The notes: a model not told the origin generated them from the letters alone. Positions 9,057 through 17,026 are shown, numbered from the stretch's first letter. The stretch is 64,000 nucleotides of DNA from Nocardioides sp. PD653-B2 (GCF_002117935.1 NZ_BDJE01000042.1:62001-126000); one strand, 5' to 3'. Made by a program: numbers and translations.

Positions 9057-9652
9057 GCAGGACAGCACGCATCGAGCGACAGACCAGCGAGTCGAAGGTG
9101 CTCGTCGAGGTCGACCTCGACGGCTCCGGACGCCACGACGTCTCCACCGGCGTCGGCTTCTACGACCACATGCTGATCTCGTTCGCCCGCCACGCGCTCG
9201 TCGACCTGACCGTCCAGACCGCGGGCGACACCCACATCGACGCCCACCACACCGTCGAGGACACCGCCATCGTGCTGGGCCAGGCGCTGCGCGAGGCGCT
9301 CGGCGACAAGGCCGGGATCCGCCGCTTCGGCGACGCGACCGTGCCGCTCGACGAGGCGCTGGTGCAGGCCGTCGTCGACGTGTCCGGGCGCCCCTACTGC
9401 GTGCACACCGGCGAGCCCGAGGGCCAGCAGTACGTCGTCCTCGGGGGCGACTACCTCGGCTCGCTGACCCGCCACGTCTTCGAGACGCTCGCCTTCCACG
9501 CCCACATCGCGCTGCACGTCCGCGTGCTGGCCGGCCGCGAGCCGCACCACATCGTCGAGACCCAGTTCAAGGCGTTCGCGCGGGCCTTCCGCGACGCGGT
9601 CGCGCTCGACCCGCGCGAGACCGGGGTCCCGAGCACCAAGGGTGCACTCTGA
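9053..9652 (+). CDS. hisB: Imidazoleglycerol-phosphate dehydratase
   Basis: Mn-dependent dehydratase making imidazole acetol phosphate, the substrate of HisC. It has 199 residues and is monofunctional: the phosphatase domain fused in Enterobacteria is absent, as is usual in actinobacteria. Metal-binding histidine motifs are present: GVGFYDHML, DAHHTVEDTAI near residue 63-73, and FETLAFHAHIALHV followed by HHIVE near residues 143-165. The stop overlaps hisH through a CTGA junction. Confidence 0.97.
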   Translation: MSRTARIERQTSESKVLVEVDLDGSGRHDVSTGVGFYDHMLISFARHALVDLTVQTAGDTHIDAHHTVEDTAIVLGQALREALGDKAGIRRFGDATVPLDEALVQAVVDVSGRPYCVHTGEPEGQQYVVLGGDYLGSLTRHVFETLAFHAHIALHVRVLAGREPHHIVETQFKAFARAFRDAVALDPRETGVPSTKGAL

Positions 9653-10290
9653 GCACGAAGCCCGGTGTCGTCGTCCTCGACTACGGATCGGGGAACCTCC
9701 GCTCCGCCGTGCGCGCTGTCGAACGCGCCGGCGCGGAGGTGACGCTCACCGGCGACTTCGACGCTGCCCTCCAGGCCGACGGCCTGGTCGTGCCGGGGGT
9801 CGGCGCCTACGCCTCGTGCATGGCCGGCCTGCGCGCGATCAAGGGCGAGCGCATCATCGGTCGCCGGCTCGCGGGCGGGCGCCCGGTGCTCGGCATCTGC
9901 GTCGGCATGCAGATCCTCTTCGAGCGTGGCGTCGAGCACGGCGTCGAGACCGAGGGCTGCGACGAGTGGCCGGGCGTGGTGGAGCGGATCCAGGCGCCCG
10001 TCGTGCCCCACATGGGGTGGAACACCGTCGAGGTGCCCGAGGGCAGCACCCTCTTCGAGGGCATCGCCGACGAGCGCTTCTACTTCGTGCACTCGTACGG
10101 CGTGCGCGCCTGGGAGCTCGAGACCGACGGGCGCACCCGCGCGCCGCTGGTGACCTGGGCCGAGCACGGCGGTGACCGGTTCGTCGCCGCCGTCGAGAAC
10201 GGCCCCCTCACCGCGACCCAGTTCCACCCGGAGAAGTCGGGCGAGGCCGGTGCGGCCCTGCTGCGCAACTGGGTCCGGTCGCTGGGATGA
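9649..10290 (+). CDS. hisH: Imidazole glycerol phosphate synthase, glutaminase subunit; probable CTG start
   Basis: Class I glutamine amidotransferase subunit that supplies ammonia to HisF. The nucleophile Cys84 lies in GICVGMQ and the His193/Glu195 pair in FHPEKS. The conserved N terminus VVVLDYGSGNLRSAVRAVERAG begins upstream of the first in-frame GTG (9709), so the protein must start earlier. No ATG, GTG or TTG is available in frame. A CTG at 9649 overlaps the hisB stop as CTGA and has AAGGG 6 bases upstream (9638-9642). From this start the product is 213 residues, the normal family length. The ATGA at 10287 links it to the next gene. Confidence 0.9.
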   Translation: MSTKPGVVVLDYGSGNLRSAVRAVERAGAEVTLTGDFDAALQADGLVVPGVGAYASCMAGLRAIKGERIIGRRLAGGRPVLGICVGMQILFERGVEHGVETEGCDEWPGVVERIQAPVVPHMGWNTVEVPEGSTLFEGIADERFYFVHSYGVRAWELETDGRTRAPLVTWAEHGGDRFVAAVENGPLTATQFHPEKSGEAGAALLRNWVRSLG

Positions 10291-10616
10291 GCAAGGAACG
10301 CGCCCAGCGCCGGGCCGAGCGCGAGCGGGAGGCCGCCGTGCTGGCTGCCGCCCGGGCCGCCGAGGCCGAGCGCCAGGAGCGCCGCGCCGCCCGGCTCCGC
10401 GCGGTGACCTCCCAGCTGCCGAAGCGGCGAGCCAGGCCGACCGGGATCATCGCCGAGCGGCGCCGCAAGCAGACCGGGGCGACGATCGCGCTGCTGCTGG
10501 CGCTCAACGTCCTGGTCTGGGTCTTCCTCCGGGACTGGGGCGTCAGCCTGGCCGCCCTGGTGGTCAGCCTGCTCGCCGCGCCCGTCCTGTACACGATGCT
10601 CTTCCGCCGATCCTGA
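10287..10616 (+). CDS. Small two-helix membrane protein inside the his operon
   Basis: A 109-residue protein of unknown function. Residues 1-60 form a highly charged Arg/Glu/Ala-rich helix, probably a coiled coil in the cytoplasm. Two hydrophobic segments follow near residues 66-82 and 85-103, so the protein is probably a hairpin anchored in the membrane. It overlaps the hisH stop by 4 bases and ends 8 bases before hisA, so it is translated as part of the operon. Its presence between hisH and hisA suggests regulation or localisation of the pathway, but nothing in the sequence proves that. Confidence 0.82.
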   Translation: MSKERAQRRAEREREAAVLAAARAAEAERQERRAARLRAVTSQLPKRRARPTGIIAERRRKQTGATIALLLALNVLVWVFLRDWGVSLAALVVSLLAAPVLYTMLFRRS

Positions 10617-10624
10617 AGGAACCC

Positions 10625-11359
10625 ATGTCCGACTACCTCGAGCTCCTCCCCGCCGTCGACATCACCGAGGGTCAGGCCGTCCAGCTCGCCCAGGGCGTCG
10701 CCGGCTCCGAGCGCGCCTACGGCGACCCGGTGGCCGCCGCGATGCGGTGGCAGGACGCCGGCGCCGAGTGGCTGCACCTGGTCGACCTCGACGCGGCCTT
10801 CGGCCGGGGGAGCAACCGTGAGCTCCAGGCGCAGATCGTCGGCGCCCTCGACATCAAGGTCGAGATGAGCGGCGGCATCCGCGACGACGAGTCGCTCGAG
10901 GCCGCACTGGCGACCGGCTGCCGCCGGGTCAACATCGGCACCGCCGCGCTCGAGCAGCCGGAGTGGTGCGCGCGCATCATCGCCGAGCACGGCGACCGGA
11001 TCGCGATCGGCCTCGACGTCCGCGGCCGGACGCTCGCGGCCCGCGGCTGGACCCGCGACGGTGGCGACCTGTACGACGTACTCGCCCGGCTCGACGCCGA
11101 GGGCTGCGCCCGCTACGTCGTCACCGACGTCAACAAGGACGGCATGCTCCAGGGTCCCAACCTCCAGCTGCTGCAGGACGTCTGCGCCGCGACCGACCGC
11201 CCGGTCGTCGCGTCCGGCGGCGTGACCACGCTCGCCGACATCGAGGCGCTGATGGGCCTCGTGCCGGTCGGCGTCGAGGGCGCGATCGCCGGCACCGCGC
11301 TCTACGAGGGCCGGTTCACCCTCGAGGACGCGCTCGCCCTCACCCGGGGCCCGCGGTGA
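10625..11359 (+). CDS. hisA: Phosphoribosyl isomerase, PriA type (HisA, possibly also TrpF)
   Basis: TIM-barrel isomerase converting ProFAR to PRFAR. Of 244 residues, Asp12 (LLPAVDI) and Asp168 (VVTDVNKDG) are the general acid/base pair. In actinobacteria without a separate trpF, the PriA form also isomerises phosphoribosyl anthranilate. Here loop 5 reads ARGWTRDGGDLYDVL, carrying the Arg and Trp that reorient the active site in Mycobacterium PriA, and no trpF is seen beside trpC-B-A at 19.3-22.1 kb. Dual function is therefore likely, though it is inference. The ATG at 10625 is preceded by GAAGGAACCC. The stop overlaps the hisF GTG. Confidence 0.95.
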   Translation: MSDYLELLPAVDITEGQAVQLAQGVAGSERAYGDPVAAAMRWQDAGAEWLHLVDLDAAFGRGSNRELQAQIVGALDIKVEMSGGIRDDESLEAALATGCRRVNIGTAALEQPEWCARIIAEHGDRIAIGLDVRGRTLAARGWTRDGGDLYDVLARLDAEGCARYVVTDVNKDGMLQGPNLQLLQDVCAATDRPVVASGGVTTLADIEALMGLVPVGVEGAIAGTALYEGRFTLEDALALTRGPR

Positions 11360-12117
11360 GCCTCGCGGTCCGCGTGATCCCGTGCCTCGACGTCGACGCC
11401 GGCCGCGTGGTCAAGGGCATCAACTTCCAGGAGCTGCGCGACGCGGGTGACCCGGTCGAGCTGGCGCGGATCTACGACGCCGAGGGCGCCGACGAGCTGA
11501 CGTTCCTCGACATCTCGGCCTCCCACGAGGGCCGCGCCACCACGATGGAGATCGTGTCGCGCACCGCGGAGGAGGTCTTCATCCCGCTGACCGTCGGCGG
11601 GGGAGTCGGCAGCGTGGAGGACGTCGACCGGCTGCTGCGCGCCGGCGCCGACAAGATCGCCGTGAACACCGCGGCCATCCACCGGCCCGGGCTGGTCGCC
11701 GAGATCGCCGACCGGTTCGGCAGCCAGGTCCTGGTCCTCTCGGTCGACGCCCGCCGCGCGCCGGGGACGGCGTCCGGCTTCGAGGTCACCACCCACGGGG
11801 GCCGCAAGTCCGCCGGGCTCGACGCCCTCGAGTGGGCCGTGCGGGCCGCCGAGCTGGGCGCCGGCGAGATCCTGCTCAACGCGATGGACGCCGACGGCAC
11901 CCAGGAGGGCTTCGACCTCGAGCTGATCCGCGCCGTACGCCGTGAGGTCACCATCCCGGTGATCGCGTCGGGGGGCGCGGGCGCCGTCGAGCACTTCCCG
12001 CCCGCGGTCGACGCGGGTGCGGACGCCGTGCTGGCCGCCACCGTCTTCCACTTCGGCACGCTGCGGATCGCGGACGTCAAGCAGTCGCTCGCGGCCGCGG
12101 GCCACCCGGTGCGCTAG
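11356..12117 (+). CDS. hisF: Imidazole glycerol phosphate synthase, cyclase subunit
   Basis: TIM-barrel cyclase that joins PRFAR and ammonia from HisH to give imidazole glycerol phosphate and AICAR. The product is 253 residues. The N-terminal VIPCLDVDAGRVVKG holds the catalytic aspartate (Asp12), and the second lies in VLSVDARR. TVGGGVGSVEDV and VIASGGAGAVEHF are phosphate-binding loops. The GTG start overlaps the hisA stop (GTGA). This is the last gene of the cluster; its stop overlaps the stop of a convergent small gene by 4 bases. Confidence 0.97.
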   Translation: MSLAVRVIPCLDVDAGRVVKGINFQELRDAGDPVELARIYDAEGADELTFLDISASHEGRATTMEIVSRTAEEVFIPLTVGGGVGSVEDVDRLLRAGADKIAVNTAAIHRPGLVAEIADRFGSQVLVLSVDARRAPGTASGFEVTTHGGRKSAGLDALEWAVRAAELGAGEILLNAMDADGTQEGFDLELIRAVRREVTIPVIASGGAGAVEHFPPAVDAGADAVLAATVFHFGTLRIADVKQSLAAAGHPVR

Positions 12118-12305
12118 GCGATCGGACCGATCGGGCCTGGGCCGGGGCCGGGGCGGTTGGCGCGGTCGGACGCGTCGTTCTGGGAGTCCAGCGTGCTCCG
12201 CCGCATCTTGTCGGCATCCACCCCACCGCGGCGGGGCCGCCCGCTGGTCCACCAGGCGAGCGCGCCGAGGACGACGACGACCACCAGGGCGACGAGCCAG
12301 AACAT
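12114..12305 (-). CDS. Single-helix micro-membrane protein, copy 2 of a tandem pair
   Basis: A 63-residue protein: one transmembrane helix at the very N terminus (MFWLVALVVVVVLGALAWW), then a polar, Arg- and Pro-rich tail ending in a GPGPGP stretch. The frame could be opened further upstream, but AGGAG followed by ATG at 12303-12305 and the match to the neighbour's start fix this start. It is a paralog of the gene just upstream: both share MFWL, VVVLGALAWWTSGR and GGVDA. Its ribosome binding site is formed partly by the stop codon of that copy. Function unknown. Confidence 0.75.
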   Translation of the reverse strand: MFWLVALVVVVVLGALAWWTSGRPRRGGVDADKMRRSTLDSQNDASDRANRPGPGPGPIGPIA

Positions 12306-12316
12306 CACGGGGTCTC

Positions 12317-12523
12317 CTAGATGGAGTTGAACGGGTTGCCGTGGCCGGTGCCGTGACCCTCCACGGGACGCCCGGAGCGGATGGCGACGTCGCCCTCGGA
12401 CTTCTCGCGGGCCCGCCGGAACTCCTCGGCGTCCACGCCGCCCGGCTTCTTGCGGCCGCTGGTCCACCACGCGAGGGCTCCGAGCACGACGACGACCGCG
12501 AGGACGATCAACCAGAACATCAT
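12317..12523 (-). CDS. Single-helix micro-membrane protein, copy 1 of a tandem pair
   Basis: A protein of 67-68 residues with one N-terminal helix and a charged tail (VDAEEFRRAREKSEGD), ending in a Gly/His-rich segment. Two consecutive ATG codons are possible starts; the second (12518-12520) has GGGAGG at the better distance and gives MFWL, as in the paralog. Both copies keep the W-W-T-S-G-R junction at the end of the helix, so this boundary is probably functional. The pair lies between hisF and the TIGR03085 gene, all on the minus strand except hisF. Confidence 0.75.
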   Translation of the reverse strand: MMFWLIVLAVVVVLGALAWWTSGRKKPGGVDAEEFRRAREKSEGDVAIRSGRPVEGHGTGHGNPFNSI

Positions 12524-12581
12524 GGTGCCTCCCGAGGGGGTGGAGTGACAGCGTACGCCCGTCGACCTGCGGAAAACCGGT

Positions 12582-13214
12582 TCAGACCCCCAGGTCCGCC
12601 GAGCGCACCGCTTCGACCGCGTCGTCCGGGCCCGTGATCTCGACCCCGGCGACGGCCCGGCGGCCGAAGAGGAACAGCACCAGCTCGACGACCGGCCCGG
12701 TCACGGTCACCGGGTCCGGGCCCCGGCGCATGGTCACCTCGGCACCGGAGTCGGCGCGGTGGAAGACGACCGGGACCGGCAGCGACCGGCCGAGGAACGC
12801 CGCGCCCCCGCGCAGCTGGCGCCACAGCTCGTCGAGGTCGGCCGGCTCGAGCGCGCGCGGCTGCCAGTCGGGCTGGGCGCGGCGCAGGTCCTCGAGGTGG
12901 ACCAGGTACTCGAGCGTGTTGGCGGCCTTCTCGACCGGCGGGAGGGCGTACGGCGAGAGGCCGGGCGAGCGCAGCTTCTCGACGAGCACGCCGAAGTCCT
13001 GGCGCCGGTAGCGGGCCATCGACCGCTCGGTGAGGGCGGAGAGCGGGCCGACCACGATGCCGGCCGCGCCGACCGGGCGGCGCTCGCGCACCAGCAGGTG
13101 CGTGACGAGGTCCTTGGCGTCCCAGCCACCGCACAGGGTCGGGGCGTCCTCGCCGAGGACGAGGGCGAGGTCGCAGAGGTCGGCGCGCTCGCGGCGGGCC
13201 AGGGACGCACTCAT
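12582..13214 (-). CDS. TIGR03085-type DinB/maleylpyruvate isomerase-like protein
   Basis: A 210-residue protein resembling the TIGR03085 family, actinobacterial members of the DinB-like four-helix metal-binding fold. The N terminus (RRERADLCDLALVLG...PTLCGGWDAKDLVTHLLVRERRP) carries the family pattern with a histidine in TH after W-x-x-x-D-L-V; another likely metal histidine is in LVHLEDLRR. Substrate is unknown; relatives use mycothiol, which this kind of organism makes. The gene is divergent from the ABC exporter. A TAGGCT hexamer lies 7 bases before the ATG, so it is probably leaderless. Confidence 0.82.
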   Translation of the reverse strand: MSASLARRERADLCDLALVLGEDAPTLCGGWDAKDLVTHLLVRERRPVGAAGIVVGPLSALTERSMARYRRQDFGVLVEKLRSPGLSPYALPPVEKAANTLEYLVHLEDLRRAQPDWQPRALEPADLDELWRQLRGGAAFLGRSLPVPVVFHRADSGAEVTMRRGPDPVTVTGPVVELVLFLFGRRAVAGVEITGPDDAVEAVRSADLGV

Positions 13215-13221
13215 ACCGGCG

Positions 13222-13227
13222 AGCCTA
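13222..13227 (-). promoter_or_regulatory. -10 hexamer of the TIGR03085 gene (leaderless)
   Basis: Minus-strand TAGGCT lies 7 bases before the ATG (complement of 13212-13214), with no Shine-Dalgarno between. Confidence 0.45.
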
Positions 13228-13266
13228 TTGTCCGTACCCGGGAATACCCTGACCGTCCCGCTGGGT

Positions 13267-13281
13267 TGTCAGCGGCTGACA
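13267..13281. promoter_or_regulatory. Perfect palindrome upstream of the ABC exporter, candidate operator
   Basis: TGTCAGC-G-GCTGACA is a perfect 15-base inverted repeat in the divergent intergenic region. It starts 35 bases before the exporter GTG and just after a possible -10 (TACCCT, about 13244). Size and position suit a dimeric repressor of the TetR or MarR kind; no such regulator gene is adjacent. Confidence 0.5.
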
Positions 13282-13301
13282 CGAGAAGAGGCACGACACA
13301 G

Positions 13302-15116
13302 GTGACGGACCAACGGCGCAGCCGGCGCGGCACGACCCGCGAGGGCTTCGCCGTACTCGCCGTGGCGATCCGGCGCGAGCCGTGGATCTTCACCCTCTCG
13401 ACCGTCGGCAGCCTGCTTTTCGGTGCGTTGACCGTGGCCGACGCCTGGGTGCTCGGCTGGGCCACCGACCACGTCGTGCTCCCCGCCTTCCGAGACGGCG
13501 AGATCGGTGCCGACATGCTGCTCGCGGTCCTGGCGCTCTTCGTCGGGGTCGCGATCCTGCGCGCGGTCGGCATCGTCGCCCGCCGCCTCGGCGCCGGGGT
13601 CATGCAGTACCGCATGCAGGCCCACACCCGGCGCGCCGTGACCCGGCAGTACCTCACCCTCCCGATGGAGTGGCACCAGCGGCACCCGACCGGGCAGCTG
13701 CTCTCCAACGCGAACTCCGACGTCGAGGCCGCGTGGGGGCCGATCGCGCCGCTGCCGATGGCCGTCGGCACCCTCGCGATGATGGTGATCGCGATCGCCC
13801 AGATGTTCGCCGCGGACGTGGTGATGGCGCTGGTCGGACTGCTGGTGTTCCCGGCCGTGGTCCTCGCCAACCTCGCCTACCAGCGGCGAGCGTCGCCGCT
13901 GATGACCAAGGCCCAGCAGCTCCGTGCGGAGCTGAGCGAGGTCGCCCACGAGTCCTTCGACGGCGCGATGGTCGTCAAGACCCTCGGCCGCGAGACCGAG
14001 GAGACCGGGCGCTTCGCCGACAAGGCGCTGGCCCTGCGCGACGTCAACATCCGGGCCGGCCGGATCCGCGCGGCGTTCGACCCGACGCTCGCGGCGCTGC
14101 CCAACGTCGGGGTGCTGATCGTGCTCGCCGTCGGCGTCGAGCGGGTGCTGCACGGCGCCACCGACCCGGGCGACGTCGTGACCATCGCCTACCTGCTGAC
14201 GATCGTGTCCTTCCCGATCCGGTCGATCGGCTGGCTGCTGGGGGAGTTCCCGCGCAGCGTGGTCGGCTTCGACCGGGTGCAGCACGTCCTGCGGGCGACC
14301 GGCGAGATGGCGTACGGCGACCGGGAGGCCGACCGCGACTCCGGCTCGGGCGCCCGGCTGTCCGTCGAGCACCTCGCCTACCGCTACGACACCGACCAGG
14401 GACTCCTCGAGGACGTCTCCTTCACCGTCGAGCCCGGTCGGACGGTCGCCGTCGTCGGGGCCACCGCGTCGGGCAAGAGCACGCTCACCCACCTGCTGAC
14501 CCGTCTCGTCGACCCCGACGGCGGGCGGATCCTCCTCGACGGCACCGACCTGCGCGACCTCGCTCGCGGCCAGCTCGCCGAGACCGTCGCGATCGTGCCC
14601 CAGACCGCCTTCCTCTTCGACGACACCGTGCGCGGCAACATCACCCTCGGCGCCACGGACCTCACCGACGACGACGTGTGGGCGGCGCTGCGCGCGGCCC
14701 AGGCCGACGGCTTCGTCGCCGCGCTGCCGGAGGGTCTCGACAGCCGGCTGGGCGAGCGTGGCACGTCGCTCTCGGGCGGCCAGCGGCAGCGCATCTCGCT
14801 GGCCCGGGCGCTCGTGCGCCGGCCGCGGCTGCTGATCCTCGACGACGCGACGTCGGCGGTCGACCCGGAGGTCGAGGCCCGGATCCTCGAGGCGCTCCGC
14901 TCGGGCGGCACCGGGGCCTCGCTCGTCGTGGTCGCCTACCGCAAGGCCACGATCGGGCTCGCCGACGAGGTGGTCCACCTCGAGGACGGCCGGGTCGCCG
15001 ACCGCGGCACCCACGCCGACCTGCTCGAGCGGAGCCCGGCCTACGCCCGTCTCGTCAACGCCTACGAACACTCCGCCCTCGATCTCGGGACCGAGCTCGT
15101 GGAGGACCCGTCATGA
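13302..15116 (+). CDS. ABC exporter half-transporter with degenerate NBD
   Basis: A 604-residue type IV (B-family) exporter half: six transmembrane helices (about 30-330) followed by a nucleotide-binding domain. Walker A is VGATASGKST and the signature is a canonical LSGGQRQR. Walker B ends LILDDATSAVD: Asp515 replaces the catalytic Glu. The H-loop residue is Tyr546 (VVAYRKAT) instead of His. This half therefore supplies the non-hydrolytic site of a heterodimer, as in TM287/288 or BmrCD. The GTG start is preceded by a weak GAAGAGG. Its stop overlaps the partner gene by 4 bases. Substrate cannot be read from sequence; drug or lipid export is typical. Confidence 0.93.
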   Translation: MTDQRRSRRGTTREGFAVLAVAIRREPWIFTLSTVGSLLFGALTVADAWVLGWATDHVVLPAFRDGEIGADMLLAVLALFVGVAILRAVGIVARRLGAGVMQYRMQAHTRRAVTRQYLTLPMEWHQRHPTGQLLSNANSDVEAAWGPIAPLPMAVGTLAMMVIAIAQMFAADVVMALVGLLVFPAVVLANLAYQRRASPLMTKAQQLRAELSEVAHESFDGAMVVKTLGRETEETGRFADKALALRDVNIRAGRIRAAFDPTLAALPNVGVLIVLAVGVERVLHGATDPGDVVTIAYLLTIVSFPIRSIGWLLGEFPRSVVGFDRVQHVLRATGEMAYGDREADRDSGSGARLSVEHLAYRYDTDQGLLEDVSFTVEPGRTVAVVGATASGKSTLTHLLTRLVDPDGGRILLDGTDLRDLARGQLAETVAIVPQTAFLFDDTVRGNITLGATDLTDDDVWAALRAAQADGFVAALPEGLDSRLGERGTSLSGGQRQRISLARALVRRPRLLILDDATSAVDPEVEARILEALRSGGTGASLVVVAYRKATIGLADEVVHLEDGRVADRGTHADLLERSPAYARLVNAYEHSALDLGTELVEDPS

Positions 15117-16912
15117 CCGCCCTCGAGCAGGGCACGGCCATGGACTCCGGCGACGAGATGGGCGCGATCGAGACCATCCGCCGCGGCGTCCACTTCTCGC
15201 CCGAGCTCAAGGAGGGCGTCGGCTGGACCCTCGTCCTCGCCGCGCTCGCGTCGGTCGGCCAGATCATCGTGCCGGTCGCGGTCCAGCAGACCCTCGACCA
15301 GGGACTCAACGGCCCCGACGGCCCGGACGTGTCGTTCACGGTGCTGATGGGCATCGGTGCCGCGCTCGCCCTGATGGTGACCAGCTGGGCGTCGTACGCC
15401 ATGACCCGCCGGCTGTTCACCAGCGCCGAGCGCGGCCTCGCCACGCTCCGGATCAAGGCCTTCCGCCACGTCCACGACCTGCCGCTGCTCACCCAGAACA
15501 CCGAGCGCCGCGGCGCCCTGGTCTCGCGGGTGACCAGCGACGTCGACCAGGTCAGCCAGTTCCTGGTGTTCGGCGGCCTGCTGCTGGTGGTGAGCGTCGG
15601 GCAGGTGCTGGTCGCGACGGTGGTGATGCTGATCTACAGCTGGCAGCTCGCACTCGTCGTGTGGGTCTGCTTCGCGCCGCTCTTCTTGTCGCTGAAGTAC
15701 TTCCAGCGCAAGCTGTCCGACGCCTACCGCACCGTGCGCCAGCAGGTCGGCCTGATGCTCTCCGCGATCTCCGAGCCCGTGGTCGGCGCGGCCGTCGTGC
15801 GGTCGTACGCCGTCGAGGCCCGCACCCAGGCCCGCATCGACGAGGCCATCGACGAGTACAAGACGGCCAGCACCCGTGCCCAGGGCTTCACCGCCGTGTC
15901 GTTCTCGCTGGGCGGCCTGTCCGCGGGCCTCGCCAACGCCGGCGTGCTGATCGTCGGCATCTGGCTCGGCTTCGCCGACGACATCACCGCCGGCAAGGTG
16001 CTGGCCTTCGCGTTCCTGGTGACGCTCTTCGTCGGCCCGGTGCAGATGGGGACCCAGATCCTCACCGACGGGCAGAACGCGATCGCGGGCTGGCGCCGTG
16101 TCATCGGCATCCTGGAGACGCCGGCCGACCTGGTCGACCCCGGACCCGACGGGCGGACGCTGCCGCGCGGACCGATCGACGTCCGCCTCGACGGCGTGAC
16201 CTTCGCCTACCCCGGTGGGCCGCCCGTGCTGCGCGACATCGACCTCGACATCGCCTCCGGCACCCGCCTCGCCGTCGTCGGCGAGACCGGCTCCGGCAAG
16301 TCCACCGTCGCCAAGCTGGTGACCCGCCTGATGGACCCGTCCGAGGGCGCCGTCCTCCTCGACGGCGTCGACGTGCGCCGGATCGCCCACGAGTCGCTGC
16401 GTCGCAGCGTCGTGCTCGTGCCGCAGGAGGGCTTCCTCTTCGACGACACCATCGAGGCCAACGTCCGCTACGGCAAGCTCGACGCCACCGAGGACGACAT
16501 CCTCGTTGCCGCCCGCGAGCTCGGCCTGGACGACTGGCTCGCGGGGCTGCCGCGCGGCATCCACACCGCCGTCGGCCAGCGCGGCGAGTCGATGTCGGCG
16601 GGGGAGCGCCAGCTCGTCGCACTGCTGCGCGCCCAGCTCGCCGACCCCGACCTGCTCGTCCTCGACGAGGCCACGAGTGCCGTCGACCCGGCCCTCGAGA
16701 TGCGCATCGGCCGCGCCCTCGAGCGGCTGATGAGCGGCCGCACGTCGATCACCATCGCGCACCGCCTCTCCACCGCCGAGAACGCCGACGAGGTCGTGGT
16801 CGTCGACAAGGGCCGGATCGTGCAGCGCGGCCCGCACGCCGACCTGGTCGCCCAGGAGGGGTCGGTCTACGCCGGTCTGCACGCCTCGTGGGTCAGCCAA
16901 CAAGGCTCATGA
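15113..16912 (+). CDS. ABC exporter half-transporter with catalytic NBD
   Basis: A 599-residue partner of the preceding gene, with six transmembrane helices and one NBD. Walker A is VGETGSGKST; Walker B (LVLDEATSAVD) keeps the catalytic Glu and the H-loop is a normal IAHRLST. The ABC signature is altered to MSAGERQ. Because each ATP site pairs Walker motifs of one half with the signature of the other, the intact site combines this half's Walker B and His with the upstream half's LSGGQ; the degenerate site gathers all altered residues. The ATG start overlaps the upstream stop (ATGA), which fits 1:1 synthesis. Confidence 0.94.
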   Translation: MTALEQGTAMDSGDEMGAIETIRRGVHFSPELKEGVGWTLVLAALASVGQIIVPVAVQQTLDQGLNGPDGPDVSFTVLMGIGAALALMVTSWASYAMTRRLFTSAERGLATLRIKAFRHVHDLPLLTQNTERRGALVSRVTSDVDQVSQFLVFGGLLLVVSVGQVLVATVVMLIYSWQLALVVWVCFAPLFLSLKYFQRKLSDAYRTVRQQVGLMLSAISEPVVGAAVVRSYAVEARTQARIDEAIDEYKTASTRAQGFTAVSFSLGGLSAGLANAGVLIVGIWLGFADDITAGKVLAFAFLVTLFVGPVQMGTQILTDGQNAIAGWRRVIGILETPADLVDPGPDGRTLPRGPIDVRLDGVTFAYPGGPPVLRDIDLDIASGTRLAVVGETGSGKSTVAKLVTRLMDPSEGAVLLDGVDVRRIAHESLRRSVVLVPQEGFLFDDTIEANVRYGKLDATEDDILVAARELGLDDWLAGLPRGIHTAVGQRGESMSAGERQLVALLRAQLADPDLLVLDEATSAVDPALEMRIGRALERLMSGRTSITIAHRLSTAENADEVVVVDKGRIVQRGPHADLVAQEGSVYAGLHASWVSQQGS

Positions 16913-16921
16913 CCCTGCCGA

Positions 16922-17019
16922 GGTGGTTTCGAGGCTCGTCGCTGGCGCTCCTCGCACCTCAACCACCGTCGCGGTGGTTGAGGTGCGAAGGCGCCCCGCG
17001 CCTGAGCCTCGAAACCACC
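16922..17019. repeat. Nested 98-base palindromic REP-like element
   Basis: Two perfect arm pairs are nested. The outer arms are 16 bases (16922-16937 and 17004-17019; GGTGGTTTCGAGGCTC and its complement). The inner arms are 15 bases (16953-16967 and 16973-16987) around a 5-base loop, GTCGC. The sections between are partly complementary. The element fills the space between the ABC exporter stop and hisI. It resembles dispersed palindromic repeats of Nocardioides-like genomes and could also terminate the exporter transcript. Confidence 0.8.
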
Positions 17020-17026
17020 CACGCGG

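Noticed and set aside
12306..12470. Longer version of the second micro-membrane protein
   Set aside because: It overlaps the paralogous gene in another frame, and the shorter start has AGGAG and matches the paralog.
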